Below are positions 26,611-34,204 of a stretch of DNA of 64,000 nucleotides, piece after piece; position 1 is the stretch's first letter, and every line of letters begins with the position of its first letter. The notes beneath the pieces are model-generated. The model was not told the DNA's origin. It saw only the letters and a list, made by a program, of their open reading frames with translations, and ran no database searches. The position numbers were made by a program, and so were the translations under genes. Source of the DNA: Traorella massiliensis (GTDB lineage Bacteria > Bacillota_I > Bacilli_A > Erysipelotrichales > Erysipelotrichaceae); contig NZ_LT629969.1 in the NCBI RefSeq assembly GCF_900104665.1, forward strand, positions 62,001 to 126,000, given 5' to 3'.

Positions 26611-27470
26611 AAAAAATATGTTTACGTATGTTTATAGGCAGTATTATTTTAGGATGTTGTCTGATGGCTACTGCTTATATAGTAAGTGGAAAAGGTTTGA
26701 TAATTCAGGTTTATGGTCAAAATTATAGCTTGTCAGAAATCTCCCGAAATTGGTTAGATGCATCTTTTCATAAAAGTGAATCAGAAATAATAAGTGAATC
26801 AGAAATAAAAGAAAGTGAAAAAACAGATTGCTATGTAGATGAAATAGATTTTGAAAAGATTCATGGTGTAATTGTAAATGCACAGGGAGCGTATTTTGAA
26901 ATTAGAGAATCAGAAGATGGTCAATATCATATGAAAGTTCAATATACATCTTATGATTCTTATGAATATTATATAGATGAAAATGACATGTTTCATCTTG
27001 AAACAACATCAGATGAAGAAAGAAGGCCAGATATCACTCAATTTATTATAGTAGTTGAAATTCCAAAAGAAAGTATTCTTGAAAACAATACAATAATCGG
27101 TAACAAACAAATAATGCTTAATGGTAATTTTATGATTGAAAATAGCCATATAAAAACTTCAGGTCATATCATGCTGAGTTCATGTAAAATAAAAAATACA
27201 ACTTTTTATGCAAAAAATGAAGGCATTTGGAGCAATATGATACATCTTGATGGGAAAAATGAAATGAGCAGTGTGCATGGTGATATTTATGCAGGTATCG
27301 TACATGAAGAAAAAGAAATCAATCTGAATGCAAGTACTGATGTTGGTTTTGTTTCTGTAAATAATGATCCAAGGACATCTTCTTATGTCAATGAAACTAA
27401 CAGCATGCATGATTTATCTATTCATACAGATTACGGTAATATTAAAATACAAACAAATGTAAACAAATAA
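26607..27470 (+). CDS. Membrane-anchored DUF4097-like putative adhesin
   Basis: A 287-residue protein whose ATG overlaps the preceding TGA (ATGA). It has one N-terminal membrane helix (8-30), a low-complexity Ser/Glu stretch (SESEIISESEIKESE) and a C-terminal domain of short beta strands with repeated N/D-G turns that fits a right-handed beta-helix of the DUF4097 type. It should face outward. Third member of the PadR/DUF1700 operon; possibly an envelope-stress sensor or effector, but this is inferred from gene order. Confidence 0.7.
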   Translation: MKKICLRMFIGSIILGCCLMATAYIVSGKGLIIQVYGQNYSLSEISRNWLDASFHKSESEIISESEIKESEKTDCYVDEIDFEKIHGVIVNAQGAYFEIRESEDGQYHMKVQYTSYDSYEYYIDENDMFHLETTSDEERRPDITQFIIVVEIPKESILENNTIIGNKQIMLNGNFMIENSHIKTSGHIMLSSCKIKNTTFYAKNEGIWSNMIHLDGKNEMSSVHGDIYAGIVHEEKEINLNASTDVGFVSVNNDPRTSSYVNETNSMHDLSIHTDYGNIKIQTNVNK

Positions 27471-27491
27471 AAAGCACAATTTGTGCTTTTT
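27469..27491. terminator. Bidirectional terminator between convergent operons
   Basis: AAAAAGCACAA (27469-27479) pairs with TTGTGCTTTTT (27481-27491); A/T flanks allow function in both directions. It overlaps the stop codons of both converging genes. Confidence 0.85.
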
Positions 27492-28986
27492 ATATTCCAT
27501 AAATATTAGAAAACTTATCAATCAGATAATCAATATAAACATTTGGATCAAAAGGCTCATGACATACTTTTTCAATAATTTCATCAGCTTTATATAAAGC
27601 ACCATATTGATGAATATGTTCTCTTAGCCAATCCTCAATCAGTGAAAAATGATTGCTTGCCAATGCTACATCTACATCAAGATCTTTCTGCATTGCCTTA
27701 AAAAATTGAGCACCAAAAGCACTTCCTAAAGCATATGTAGGGAAATAACCAAAGCTGCCATCAGACCAATGAATATCCTGAAGAATACCTTCACTGGCAT
27801 CTTGAGGACGAATACCCAGATAGTCTTCATACTTGTCAGCCCATATTTGATCTAGATGATCAATATCAATGTTACCATTGATCATTTCTTTTTCAAGCTC
27901 ATAACGTACAAGGATATGTAAAGGATAGGTAAGTTCATCCGCTTCTGTGCGAATAAGTGAAGGCTGTACAACATTGATCATTTCCATAAAGTCATCAAAA
28001 GCAATATTTTTTAATTGCTCAGGGAAGATTTCTTTAACTTTAGAAAAATTATTGACCCAAAATGATTTACGTTTTCCAATATAATTTTCAAGAAAACGGC
28101 TTTGTGATTCATGCATGCCACTAGTCATGCTGCCACTAACATAGAGACCTTCCAGCTTCTCATCTACATGCATCATATACAAAGCATGTCCATACTCATG
28201 AATGATCGTAAAGATTGAACTGACTAATGAATTTTCAATGTATTTATTTGTAATACGTACATCATGTAAAGAAAAACTGCAAGTGAATGGATGGGCACTT
28301 AATCCCATATAACATTCTTTAGGATTAAAGTTCATATAATCCTTTAATATATCCATGACTTTTTCTTGTCCTTCAATTTCAAAAGTCTGATGTAAAGGAT
28401 GATCATCGATTTTCTTTCCTTCTTTTTCTAATTTTTTAATAAAAGGAACAAGTCTTTCTTTGATACAAGCAAAAAAATTATCGTACTTCTCAATGGTCAT
28501 ACCTGTTTCATAATCGTCTAACATCGCATCATATAATGTCTTATCATAACCATAGTAGTCATATGCTTTCTTACGCATTTCAACTAATTCTTTAAGGACA
28601 TCTTTGAAAAGAGAATAATCTTTTTCTTTTTTTGCCTTTTTCCACGCTATTTCACCTTTTGCAGATAACTCCTGCATATAAATATAAAAGTCACGTGGTA
28701 ATTTACTGATACGATGGAGATCCTTGAGAACCTGACGTATTTCCTCATTCATTACATCACCTAAATCAAGCTTAGACATTTCTTCTAACTTTTCAATGTT
28801 TTCAGGTGCTGTCTGATAGTCATAAGCTTCACCACCTAATAAAGACATCATCTTAATCCGGTAATCATTTCCATTTTCAGGTGCGATAGTTGACATATCA
28901 AAAAATATCGTTGTTTCCGCTAACTGATAAGCGTTACATTTATCACGATATTGTTTATAAAATGATAATGCTTCTTCCTTATTCAT
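27490..28986 (-). CDS. M32 family metallocarboxypeptidase (thermostable carboxypeptidase 1 type)
   Basis: A 498-residue cytosolic protein, the normal length for M32. The zinc site HEYGH lies near residue 260 (IIHEYGHALY), followed by ESQSRFLENYIG, where the third ligand Glu resides. The ATG is behind GAAGAGGTG. M32 enzymes remove C-terminal amino acids with broad specificity and need a divalent metal. It is monocistronic, with its own promoter containing a cre-like site and its own terminator. Confidence 0.93.
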   Translation of the reverse strand: MNKEEALSFYKQYRDKCNAYQLAETTIFFDMSTIAPENGNDYRIKMMSLLGGEAYDYQTAPENIEKLEEMSKLDLGDVMNEEIRQVLKDLHRISKLPRDFYIYMQELSAKGEIAWKKAKKEKDYSLFKDVLKELVEMRKKAYDYYGYDKTLYDAMLDDYETGMTIEKYDNFFACIKERLVPFIKKLEKEGKKIDDHPLHQTFEIEGQEKVMDILKDYMNFNPKECYMGLSAHPFTCSFSLHDVRITNKYIENSLVSSIFTIIHEYGHALYMMHVDEKLEGLYVSGSMTSGMHESQSRFLENYIGKRKSFWVNNFSKVKEIFPEQLKNIAFDDFMEMINVVQPSLIRTEADELTYPLHILVRYELEKEMINGNIDIDHLDQIWADKYEDYLGIRPQDASEGILQDIHWSDGSFGYFPTYALGSAFGAQFFKAMQKDLDVDVALASNHFSLIEDWLREHIHQYGALYKADEIIEKVCHEPFDPNVYIDYLIDKFSNIYGI

Positions 28987-29002
28987 ATAAATTTCACCTC
29001 TT

Positions 29003-29031
29003 CTTTATTTTAATTGAAAACGTTTTTACTT
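29003..29031 (-). promoter_or_regulatory. Sigma-A promoter of the M32 gene
   Basis: Read leftward: TTGTAA, 17 bases, TAAAAT, ending about 17 bases before the M32 start codon. It is divergent from the promoter of the broken gene. Confidence 0.55.
29015..29028 (+). promoter_or_regulatory. cre-like CcpA site between divergent promoters
   Basis: TGAAAACGTTTTTA matches TGWAANCGNTNWCA at all but position 13, and almost as well on the other strand. It lies within the M32 promoter spacer and on the -35 of the opposite promoter. Confidence 0.5.
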
Positions 29032-29053
29032 ACAAGTAAACTTATGAGATAAT
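29025..29053 (+). promoter_or_regulatory. Sigma-A promoter of the interrupted gene
   Basis: TTTACT (29025-29030), 17 bases, GATAAT (29048-29053); AGAGGG and a TTG codon follow at 29064-29079. Confidence 0.45.
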
Positions 29054-29076
29054 ATAGAAAAAGAGGGAAAAGTCAG

Positions 29077-29190
29077 TTGAATATATCTGAGAAGAATCAT
29101 TTTTAATATCCTAATAACCTTGCTTATAATTTCACTGACTATTTAGTCTATAAAAAAAGGATTGTTTATAGCGGAATAATTTTTGGCTTA
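29077..29190 (+). pseudogene. 5' fragment of a gene split by the 29.2-31.3 kb insert
   Basis: A frame starts at TTG 29077 behind AGAGGG, meets one in-frame TAA at 29104, and continues with protein-like sequence (YPNNLAYNFTDYLVYKK, then VYSGIIFG) up to about 29187. The right-hand fragment at 31326-31670 continues naturally from there. The family is not recognised. The internal stop indicates decay after disruption. Confidence 0.4.
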
Positions 29191-29262
29191 GATGTATCTG
29201 CTGATGTACGATAATCTTTGATTGCATGTTGAAAGCCGACAGTCCGAGAACGGGTTTAATAT

Positions 29263-29299
29263 AAAAAGGCGATTTGAAATTCTTTGTTTCAAAATCGCC
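29263..29299 (-). terminator. Minus-strand terminator at the left end of the insert
   Basis: GGCGATTTGAAA (29268-29279) pairs with TTTCAAAATCGCC (29287-29299) with one bulge; read leftward it is followed by five T residues. It probably ends transcription of the minus-strand genes of the insert. Confidence 0.75.
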
Positions 29300-29358
29300 G
29301 AAAGGCTACTGTGGTTTATTTAAATACATGAAGGTAAACTGCCGAAACAACATTTCAT

Positions 29359-29607
29359 ATGCTGTTTTCATTGTTGGGTGATGAATACAATAATTTTCAG
29401 AAAAAATGTAAAGTTGATTTACTTTGTGTGGAAATATCACCACAAAGCAGTTTCTACATTAGGCTGCCAAAATACGGCTGGGTAATTCACGTCAGTTATG
29501 GAGATTCTCTGCAACCTTTTAGGAAAGATATTAATAGCAATCCGTTCTTTCACTTCAGAGGCAGGTACAGATGTGCTTTTTCAAAAATGAGAACCTCATT
29601 TTACTGA
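29359..29607 (+). CDS. Doubtful 82-codon ORF inside the insert
   Basis: The frame has an ATG without a visible ribosome site. The middle (SFYIRLPKYGWVIHVSYGD) looks protein-like, and the rest is rich in Phe and Arg. It may be the remainder of a longer decayed gene. It is the only plus-strand frame in the insert; the minus strand here holds only frames shorter than 20 codons. No family recognised. Confidence 0.25.
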   Translation: MLFSLLGDEYNNFQKKCKVDLLCVEISPQSSFYIRLPKYGWVIHVSYGDSLQPFRKDINSNPFFHFRGRYRCAFSKMRTSFY

Positions 29608-29650
29608 TTCGCTATTTGTTTTTTCATAGTTTCTTTCATAGAAGTGAGTG

Positions 29651-29881
29651 TCAATTTCTTTTGTTTATCGTGCCTGTTTTATAATCTTCTTTATGTCGAA
29701 CATTTTCCTTGCCCGGTGAAAGAGGATGCCATGCCGAAGATTTACTGTGGCGTGTAAATAGTTTATTAATCTGTCGCAGTATTGATTCTACGAAATGAAA
29801 CCATAGATTACCAACAATAAACACAATCACAAGAAGCAGCAGGAACGTCCCGATTTCTGCGATAGGCATTTTTTTACTCAC
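29651..29881 (-). CDS. Small single-pass membrane protein in the insert
   Basis: A 76-residue protein with one membrane helix (about 10-32) and a basic C-terminal tail. Its GTG start overlaps the TGA of the preceding gene (GTGA), which indicates translational coupling; an ATG 12 bases later is the alternative start. No family recognised. Confidence 0.5.
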   Translation of the reverse strand: MSKKMPIAEIGTFLLLLVIVFIVGNLWFHFVESILRQINKLFTRHSKSSAWHPLSPGKENVRHKEDYKTGTINKRN

Positions 29882-30363
29882 TTTGTTGCAAAGTAGTTCA
29901 TAAAGAAGTCGGTAAAAGCAGCTAATTCATCATCTTGTGATACATAAACAAATAACTTTTCATCTTCCAGCCAGTCATAGGCATTGATCCCAATGTATCC
30001 TTTTTTGTCCGGATAAATGATAAAAGCATCGGTAGGATATTTGTTCCGATATGCTTTCAAAATTTCAGAACGGCGATAATAGGTCGGATCGCCACAGCCG
30101 GAAAGATTGGGTACTGTGGGAACGACCACAATCGTCTGACTGGCTTCATTCCAGCCGACAATTAAATTTCCAATCTTTGTTTTGCTTCCGTGAACAAACC
30201 CATAGTTAAATCGACTCACATCTTCGGTATATCCGAAAATTAATCTGTAATTGTCCCCGTTCTCTACAACTTGATTAAAGAGAGCACGCATTTTCTTTGC
30301 GTTTGCATTGCTCTTCTCCATGTCAATTTCAGGGCCCTTAAATAATTTGCTAAAAATTCCCAT
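29878..30363 (-). CDS. 161-residue protein of unknown function in the insert
   Basis: The start MGIFSKLFKG is chosen because GGAGGAAAAAT precedes the ATG at 30363; the frame is open further upstream without a ribosome site. The protein is soluble with an amphipathic start and mixed alpha/beta pattern; the middle GNLIVGWNEASQTIVVVP and GYIGINAYDWLEDEKLFVY suggest a compact domain. Family not recognised. It is coupled to the small membrane protein downstream, so the two may act together at the membrane. Confidence 0.65.
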   Translation of the reverse strand: MGIFSKLFKGPEIDMEKSNANAKKMRALFNQVVENGDNYRLIFGYTEDVSRFNYGFVHGSKTKIGNLIVGWNEASQTIVVVPTVPNLSGCGDPTYYRRSEILKAYRNKYPTDAFIIYPDKKGYIGINAYDWLEDEKLFVYVSQDDELAAFTDFFMNYFATK

Positions 30364-30566
30364 ATTTTTCCTCCTAAATGTTTGAATGTTTTTATATGAA
30401 GCTAAATGGGGCAGAAACCATAGCATCATAAATGAAATACTTTGAAAATAGCTATACCACTTTAGGACACATTTTCCAAAGTATAGGTAAAACAAATTGT
30501 TTTAGTTTCTATTACTTCAAAATAAATGCAAATTATTAAATTTGTTTTTATTTTGGCTAAAATGAA

Positions 30567-30608
30567 ATCCGTCTGAATATAAGACCGAATCATAATATTC
30601 GAACGGAC
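30567..30608 (-). terminator. Hairpin after the TetR gene
   Basis: ATCCGTCTGAATAT (30567-30580) pairs imperfectly with ATATTCGAACGGAC (30595-30608). Read leftward it is followed by TTTCATTTT, so it is a plausible terminator of the TetR gene. Confidence 0.5.
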
Positions 30609-30625
30609 TTTTCTATGTCCATCAA

Positions 30626-31246
30626 TCAGGGCGTAGACTCTGTTTTTAATTTTTCCAAGGCATCCACAATAGCGTTTATTTGGAAATCAACCGTTTCATC
30701 AGCAGCTTCGGGAACAAACAGGGGTAACGTATCAGGGATTGCCATGCGTACAACCATCGTTGTCAGACTCAAATTTGTAAATAAATTGATTCTTGCTTCG
30801 TCTGCCCTTATTCCGAAATTTTCTAAAATATCTCCAAATAGACGTAGCTGCTTTTGACGGAATATTTGATAGCTTTCCTTTGACAGACGCTTAAAAATAA
30901 GTTGCTGTTCTTCAATTGTTAAAACAGCGATACCGTTTTTCTCTCCGTAACAACAGGCATAGAGAAATTGCTTCACGGCATCACGCCAGCTCAAAGCAGG
31001 ATCGGATAAGAGCTTCCGCACTTGTTCAATAATTTTAGGCTGTTGCAAGTAGAGTGTTTCAACGATCAGGTCTTCTTTCGTTGCAAAAAAAGAATAGAAG
31101 AAAGTTCGAGAAATGCCAACTTTTTTATATATTTGCTCCACAGTAGTATGCTGTATGCCTTGTTTTGCCATCAATTCAAGACCAACTGCAACAAGTTCCT
31201 TTCTAATGCGTTCTCTATCCTCCTCAGAATAAGCTACCTTTGGCAT
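30626..31246 (-). CDS. TetR/AcrR family transcriptional regulator
   Basis: I start at ATG 31246 (MPKVAYSEED) behind GGGAGGTGAT, not at the upstream end of the open frame. The 206-residue protein has the TetR HTH (GIQHTTVEQIYKKVGISRTFFYSFFATKEDL, shown in part) at residues 30-60 and an all-helical ligand domain. No efflux pump or enzyme gene stands beside it, so its target is not evident; it may have been carried in with the insert. It is on the minus strand with its own promoter. Confidence 0.88.
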   Translation of the reverse strand: MPKVAYSEEDRERIRKELVAVGLELMAKQGIQHTTVEQIYKKVGISRTFFYSFFATKEDLIVETLYLQQPKIIEQVRKLLSDPALSWRDAVKQFLYACCYGEKNGIAVLTIEEQQLIFKRLSKESYQIFRQKQLRLFGDILENFGIRADEARINLFTNLSLTTMVVRMAIPDTLPLFVPEAADETVDFQINAIVDALEKLKTESTP

Positions 31247-31288
31247 CACATCACCTCCCTTTGTAAAATAAAAACAAATCAAAGAAGT

Positions 31289-31317
31289 TGACTTTATTTT
31301 AACATAGCCGATAGAAC
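31289..31317 (-). promoter_or_regulatory. Promoter of the TetR gene, with partial palindrome
   Basis: Read leftward: TTGTTT, 17 bases, TAAAAT. The -10 lies in an imperfect palindrome (GTTGACTTTATTTTAAC on the plus strand), a possible TetR operator. Confidence 0.4.
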
Positions 31318-31325
31318 AAAACAAG

Positions 31326-31670
31326 GGGCTGCACTTTAAGTCTGATGAGAATGATCCTTCTGAATACTATATGGCTGGATTGAATAAATTTTATAATCAA
31401 AAAGATGAAACCCGGTATCTGTATTGGGCAAATAAAAATGAATATGTGATATACGAAGTAAAAGATGGTAAATTAAGTAGAGGGGAAAAGAATCGTGTAG
31501 CGGATGATTATGAAATATCTGAAACTGTACAAACGAGTGATTTTGTAATTCTTCAGTTTGAAAATGAAAAGGCAGAACTTCATTTTTCAAATAAAGAACA
31601 ATTTATCTTTAAAGTAGTAGATGAATCAATTTCTAAACAAGCTATCTTTTATTTGATGGAATTAGAATAA
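31326..31670 (+). pseudogene. 3' fragment of the gene split by the insert
   Basis: The frame is open from 31308 with no promoter or ribosome site. It reads GLHFKSDENDPSEYYMAGL and continues for about 115 codons of ordinary hydrophilic sequence (DETRYLYWANKNEYVIYEV) to a TAA at 31668-31670. An ATG at 31371 lacks a Shine-Dalgarno. It appears to be the C-terminal part of the gene that starts at 29077. Family not recognised. Confidence 0.5.
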
Positions 31671-31704
31671 AAAGGGGTGGATTACTATTATTCCTGTACC
31701 CTAC

Positions 31705-31733
31705 TTACAATTTAAGGTAAAAAGGCTTATAAT
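31705..31733 (+). promoter_or_regulatory. Sigma-A promoter of the YutG/AAC(3)-like pair
   Basis: TTACAA (31705-31710), 17 bases, TATAAT (31728-31733); AAGGAGGG follows before the ATG at 31754. Confidence 0.7.
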
Positions 31734-31753
31734 ATAAGAAAAGGAGGGATGAG

Positions 31754-32212
31754 ATGAAAGAATTATGTGTCAGATTATTAAATGAAAGAGGCGTTGAGCT
31801 AAAAGATATTGCAGAGTGTGTTGTTTTTCTGCAGTCAAAATATTATCCACAATTAACCGTTGATATGGCGCTTGAAGGCGTTGAAGCGGTGCTAGAAAAA
31901 AGAGAAGTACAGAATGCAATTCTGACAGGGATATTTTTAGATAAAAGTGCTGAAGAGGGGAAGATGGAAGGTCCACTTTCAGAAATGCTTTTACAAGATG
32001 AAGGATTATATGGAATTGATGAAGTGTTAGCTTATGGTATCTGTAATTTATACGGTTCGATTGCATTGACAAATTATGGGTATATTGATAAGGTAAAACC
32101 TTTGATCATCAGTAAACTAAACTCTAAAGGAAAACAGTGTAATACCTTTTTAGATGATATTGTTGGAGCGATTGCCGCAAGTGCTGCAAGCCGTTTTGCT
32201 CATAACCGCTAG
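31754..32212 (+). CDS. Phosphatidylglycerophosphatase A family protein (YutG-like)
   Basis: A 152-residue soluble protein of the short Bacillus YutG type, with the C-terminal stretch FLDDIVGAIAASAASR and the central GIDEVLAYGICNLYGSIALTNYGY (shown in part) characteristic of the group. Membrane-bound PgpA enzymes dephosphorylate phosphatidylglycerophosphate; these short proteins lack clear membrane helices, so the lipid role is an annotation by family. The acetyltransferase-like gene follows after 11 bases. Confidence 0.75.
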   Translation: MKELCVRLLNERGVELKDIAECVVFLQSKYYPQLTVDMALEGVEAVLEKREVQNAILTGIFLDKSAEEGKMEGPLSEMLLQDEGLYGIDEVLAYGICNLYGSIALTNYGYIDKVKPLIISKLNSKGKQCNTFLDDIVGAIAASAASRFAHNR

Positions 32213-32223
32213 GAGGTGAAGGA

Positions 32224-32991
32224 ATGGAAGAGATGCTAACAAAAGAAGATATTAAAGCCGCATTACAGAGAATCGGAGTAAAGAAGGGGATGCTTTTGTA
32301 TGTATCTGCTTCCATGAAACCATTTCGTTATGTGGTTGGTGGTGCACAGAGCATCATTGAAGCTTTGATGGAGCTTGTGGGATATGATGGAACGATCGTA
32401 ATGGCAGCGCCAACTCGGCATTTATGTGATCCAATAGAAATAAGAAAAGTTCCACGAGATCAGGTGGCAGAAGCCAGAAAAAATGCTTTGCCATTCAATA
32501 AAAAGTTGAGTGTTCCAAGTGGAGTGGGAGAAGTGCCAATTCAGTTTATGCGTAACGATGCTGTATTGAGAAGCAACCATCCGATGGTGTCTTTCTTGGC
32601 ATGGGGCAAATATGCAAAGCTGATCATTGAGAAGCATCCATTACATTTTGGTATGAATCAGGATTCACCACTAGGGAAAATTAGAGAATATAATGGATAT
32701 GTTGTGAATATCGGTGTGGATTATGATCGTTGTGAGATTTTCCATTTAGTACAGTATCAAACGATGAAATGTCCGATTCGTATCTATTCATGTCCAATAG
32801 AAAAAAGTGGAGCGACCAGCTGGATCCAATTACTTGATTTAGAACTGAGTAATGAAGGCTATAACGAAGTGGGCAAGCTTATGGAAGACAAACAAATCGT
32901 AAAGACAACCGATTTAGGTAAATCTTTCTGTCGTTTGTATTCCGCTAAATCAGCACAGGAATGTGCAAATGAATATTTTAATTCTATATAG
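32224..32991 (+). CDS. Aminoglycoside N(3)-acetyltransferase family protein (AAC(3)/YokD-like)
   Basis: GGAGGTG precedes ATG 32224. The 255-residue protein has the family landmarks: the N-terminal VSASMKPFRYVVGGAQSIIEAL, the SNHPMVSFLAWG segment and VNIGVDYDRCEIFHLVQ, which corresponds to the G-V-x5-T-x2-H motif with the catalytic His. The usual glutamate after HLA is glutamine here. Chromosomal proteins of this family often do not confer aminoglycoside resistance, so the acceptor is unknown. It is co-transcribed with the YutG-like gene. Confidence 0.82.
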   Translation: MEEMLTKEDIKAALQRIGVKKGMLLYVSASMKPFRYVVGGAQSIIEALMELVGYDGTIVMAAPTRHLCDPIEIRKVPRDQVAEARKNALPFNKKLSVPSGVGEVPIQFMRNDAVLRSNHPMVSFLAWGKYAKLIIEKHPLHFGMNQDSPLGKIREYNGYVVNIGVDYDRCEIFHLVQYQTMKCPIRIYSCPIEKSGATSWIQLLDLELSNEGYNEVGKLMEDKQIVKTTDLGKSFCRLYSAKSAQECANEYFNSI

Positions 32992-33021
32992 ATTTTCGTC
33001 ATAAGGCGGAAATCTTTTTTT
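32990..33021 (+). terminator. Intrinsic terminator after the AAC(3)-like gene
   Basis: AGATTTTCGTC (32990-33000) pairs, with G-U pairs, with GGCGGAAATCT (33005-33015); a T tract follows. Confidence 0.85.
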
Positions 33022-33022
33022 C

Positions 33023-33050
33023 TTGATCAATAAATTTTGTATAATATAGT
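33023..33050 (+). promoter_or_regulatory. Promoter of the 210-residue unknown gene
   Basis: TTGATC (33023-33028), 16 bases, TATAGT (33045-33050); GGAGGAG follows just before ATG 33072. Confidence 0.5.
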
Positions 33051-33071
33051 ATAAAGTATCTGGAGGAGAAT

Positions 33072-33704
33072 ATGTTTTTTAAAAAGAAGAAAAGTGAGTT
33101 ATCTGAATTGTTTGAAAATGAATATTTTGTGATGCTTATACCGGTCTATGAGATATTGGATGGTGCTGATGAATATAAACTAATCTACCGTTACCCTAAT
33201 ATTTATCAAAATGCCCGATGCCATAAGGTTGCTGAGAGTTGTGAGTTTAATTGTGAATATCTAAATAAATGTATCAAAAAAGATCAACTTGTGATCATCG
33301 AGATGAAAGAGATAGGAAGTTTGATTTTTGGAAATTATCATACAAGTGAAGTTTTTAAAATTCTTCAAAAGCATTATTCAAAGGAAACAAGTTATGTTTT
33401 CTTAGCAATGAAAGATTTTGGATATTTTAAAAAATTGAAAGATGGTGTCATACTAAGAAAAATTGCGAGTTATGGTAAAGTTGATGGTGTGTGCAGTTGT
33501 CCTGAAACAAGGGGGATGCCATGTGAATATGAAATGGAAAATAAGATTTATAAAATTGATATGAAAGCCAGGATGTTAAAAGATATGTTGAAGTTTGATA
33601 TTCATGATGTTTCTGATTTATTTGATTATTATGTAGGATGGATGAATATCAAAAATGAGAATATTTTAAATATTCGGATTTATGAATTAGAAAAGATGAA
33701 TTAA
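33072..33704 (+). CDS. Unrecognised 210-residue cysteine-containing protein
   Basis: TGGAGGAG precedes the ATG. The protein starts with a lysine run (FFKKKK) and has two cysteine groups, CEFNCEYLNKC (about residue 60) and CSCPETRGMPC (about 140-150), the spacing of which would allow metal binding. There is no signal peptide or membrane segment. It has its own promoter and a shared terminator with the converging fRMsr gene. It could be an immunity-type or ligand-binding protein, but I cannot assign a family. Confidence 0.6.
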   Translation: MFFKKKKSELSELFENEYFVMLIPVYEILDGADEYKLIYRYPNIYQNARCHKVAESCEFNCEYLNKCIKKDQLVIIEMKEIGSLIFGNYHTSEVFKILQKHYSKETSYVFLAMKDFGYFKKLKDGVILRKIASYGKVDGVCSCPETRGMPCEYEMENKIYKIDMKARMLKDMLKFDIHDVSDLFDYYVGWMNIKNENILNIRIYELEKMN

Positions 33705-33708
33705 AAAA

Positions 33709-33728
33709 AGTCAATCCTATGATTGACT
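33709..33728 (-). terminator. Terminator between the unknown gene and the fRMsr gene
   Basis: AGTCAATC (33709-33716) pairs with GATTGACT (33721-33728). The T run is on the minus strand (A run at 33703-33709), so it mainly ends the fRMsr transcript. Confidence 0.8.
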
Positions 33729-34167
33729 AAAATAATTTACTTATATAAGCTGTGATCTCATTTAATATTTTTTCATCTTCTTCAGAAAAACGATTGAACG
33801 ATGGAGAATCGATATCTAACACTGCAACGATCTCATCGTGTTTATAGATAGGTAATACAATTTCGCTATTTGAGGCACTGTCACAGGCAATATGTCCTTT
33901 GAACTGGTGGACATCATCAATACGTAATATCTTCCTTTCACTCACTGCACTGCCACATACACCTTTTCCTATAGGAATTCGGATACAGGCAACTTTTCCC
34001 TGGAAAGGTCCTAAAACAAGTTCTCCTTCTTTCATCAAATAGAAGCCTACCCAATTGATATCAGTAAGGTTTTCATTTAAACAGGCTGAAATATTGGAAA
34101 GATTGGCAATTAAGTCTTTTTCATTTTCAGTGATGGTTTTGATTTGTTCATAAATTAGATTTTTCAT
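33727..34167 (-). CDS. Free methionine-(R)-sulfoxide reductase (GAF-domain fRMsr)
   Basis: The 146-residue protein is a single GAF domain with the three fRMsr cysteines C61, C71 and C95, spaced 10 and 24 apart as in the Escherichia coli enzyme (84, 94, 118), and the HIACDSASNSEIVLPI segment. It reduces free L-methionine-(R)-sulfoxide in the cytosol at the expense of thioredoxin. No Shine-Dalgarno lies before ATG 34167; instead a TATAAT ends 6 bases upstream, so the mRNA may be leaderless. Confidence 0.93.
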   Translation of the reverse strand: MKNLIYEQIKTITENEKDLIANLSNISACLNENLTDINWVGFYLMKEGELVLGPFQGKVACIRIPIGKGVCGSAVSERKILRIDDVHQFKGHIACDSASNSEIVLPIYKHDEIVAVLDIDSPSFNRFSEEDEKILNEITAYISKLF

Positions 34168-34173
34168 AAAGAT

Positions 34174-34202
34174 ATTATAAAAAAGTTGAAGGAGTTCTTC
34201 AA
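34174..34202 (-). promoter_or_regulatory. Promoter of the fRMsr gene, overlapping a terminator, probably leaderless
   Basis: Read leftward: TTGAAG (34202-34197), 17 bases, TATAAT (34179-34174). The expected start of transcription, 7 bases after the -10, coincides with the A of the fRMsr ATG. Confidence 0.6.
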
Positions 34203-34204
34203 CT
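34177..34204 (-). terminator. Terminator of the CotF-like pair
   Basis: AGTTGAAG (34184-34191) pairs with CTTCAACT (34197-34204); read leftward a T run follows. The arm closest to the genes doubles as the -35 of the fRMsr promoter. Confidence 0.8.

Larger units (their letters stand above)
29189..31330. mobile_element. Putative 2.1-kb insert interrupting an older gene
   Basis: Fragments of what looks like a single gene flank this segment; both junctions contain GGCT (29185-29188; 31327-31330). It carries a TetR regulator, two small coupled genes and a short frame, all but the last on the minus strand, with a terminator at its left end. No transposase, integrase or terminal inverted repeat was found, so the mechanism is unknown and the boundaries are approximate. 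Confidence 0.35.

Noticed and set aside
32224-32991. Aminoglycoside resistance gene
   Set aside because: It is an AAC(3)-fold protein in an ordinary chromosomal operon with a changed residue after the catalytic His; resistance cannot be claimed.
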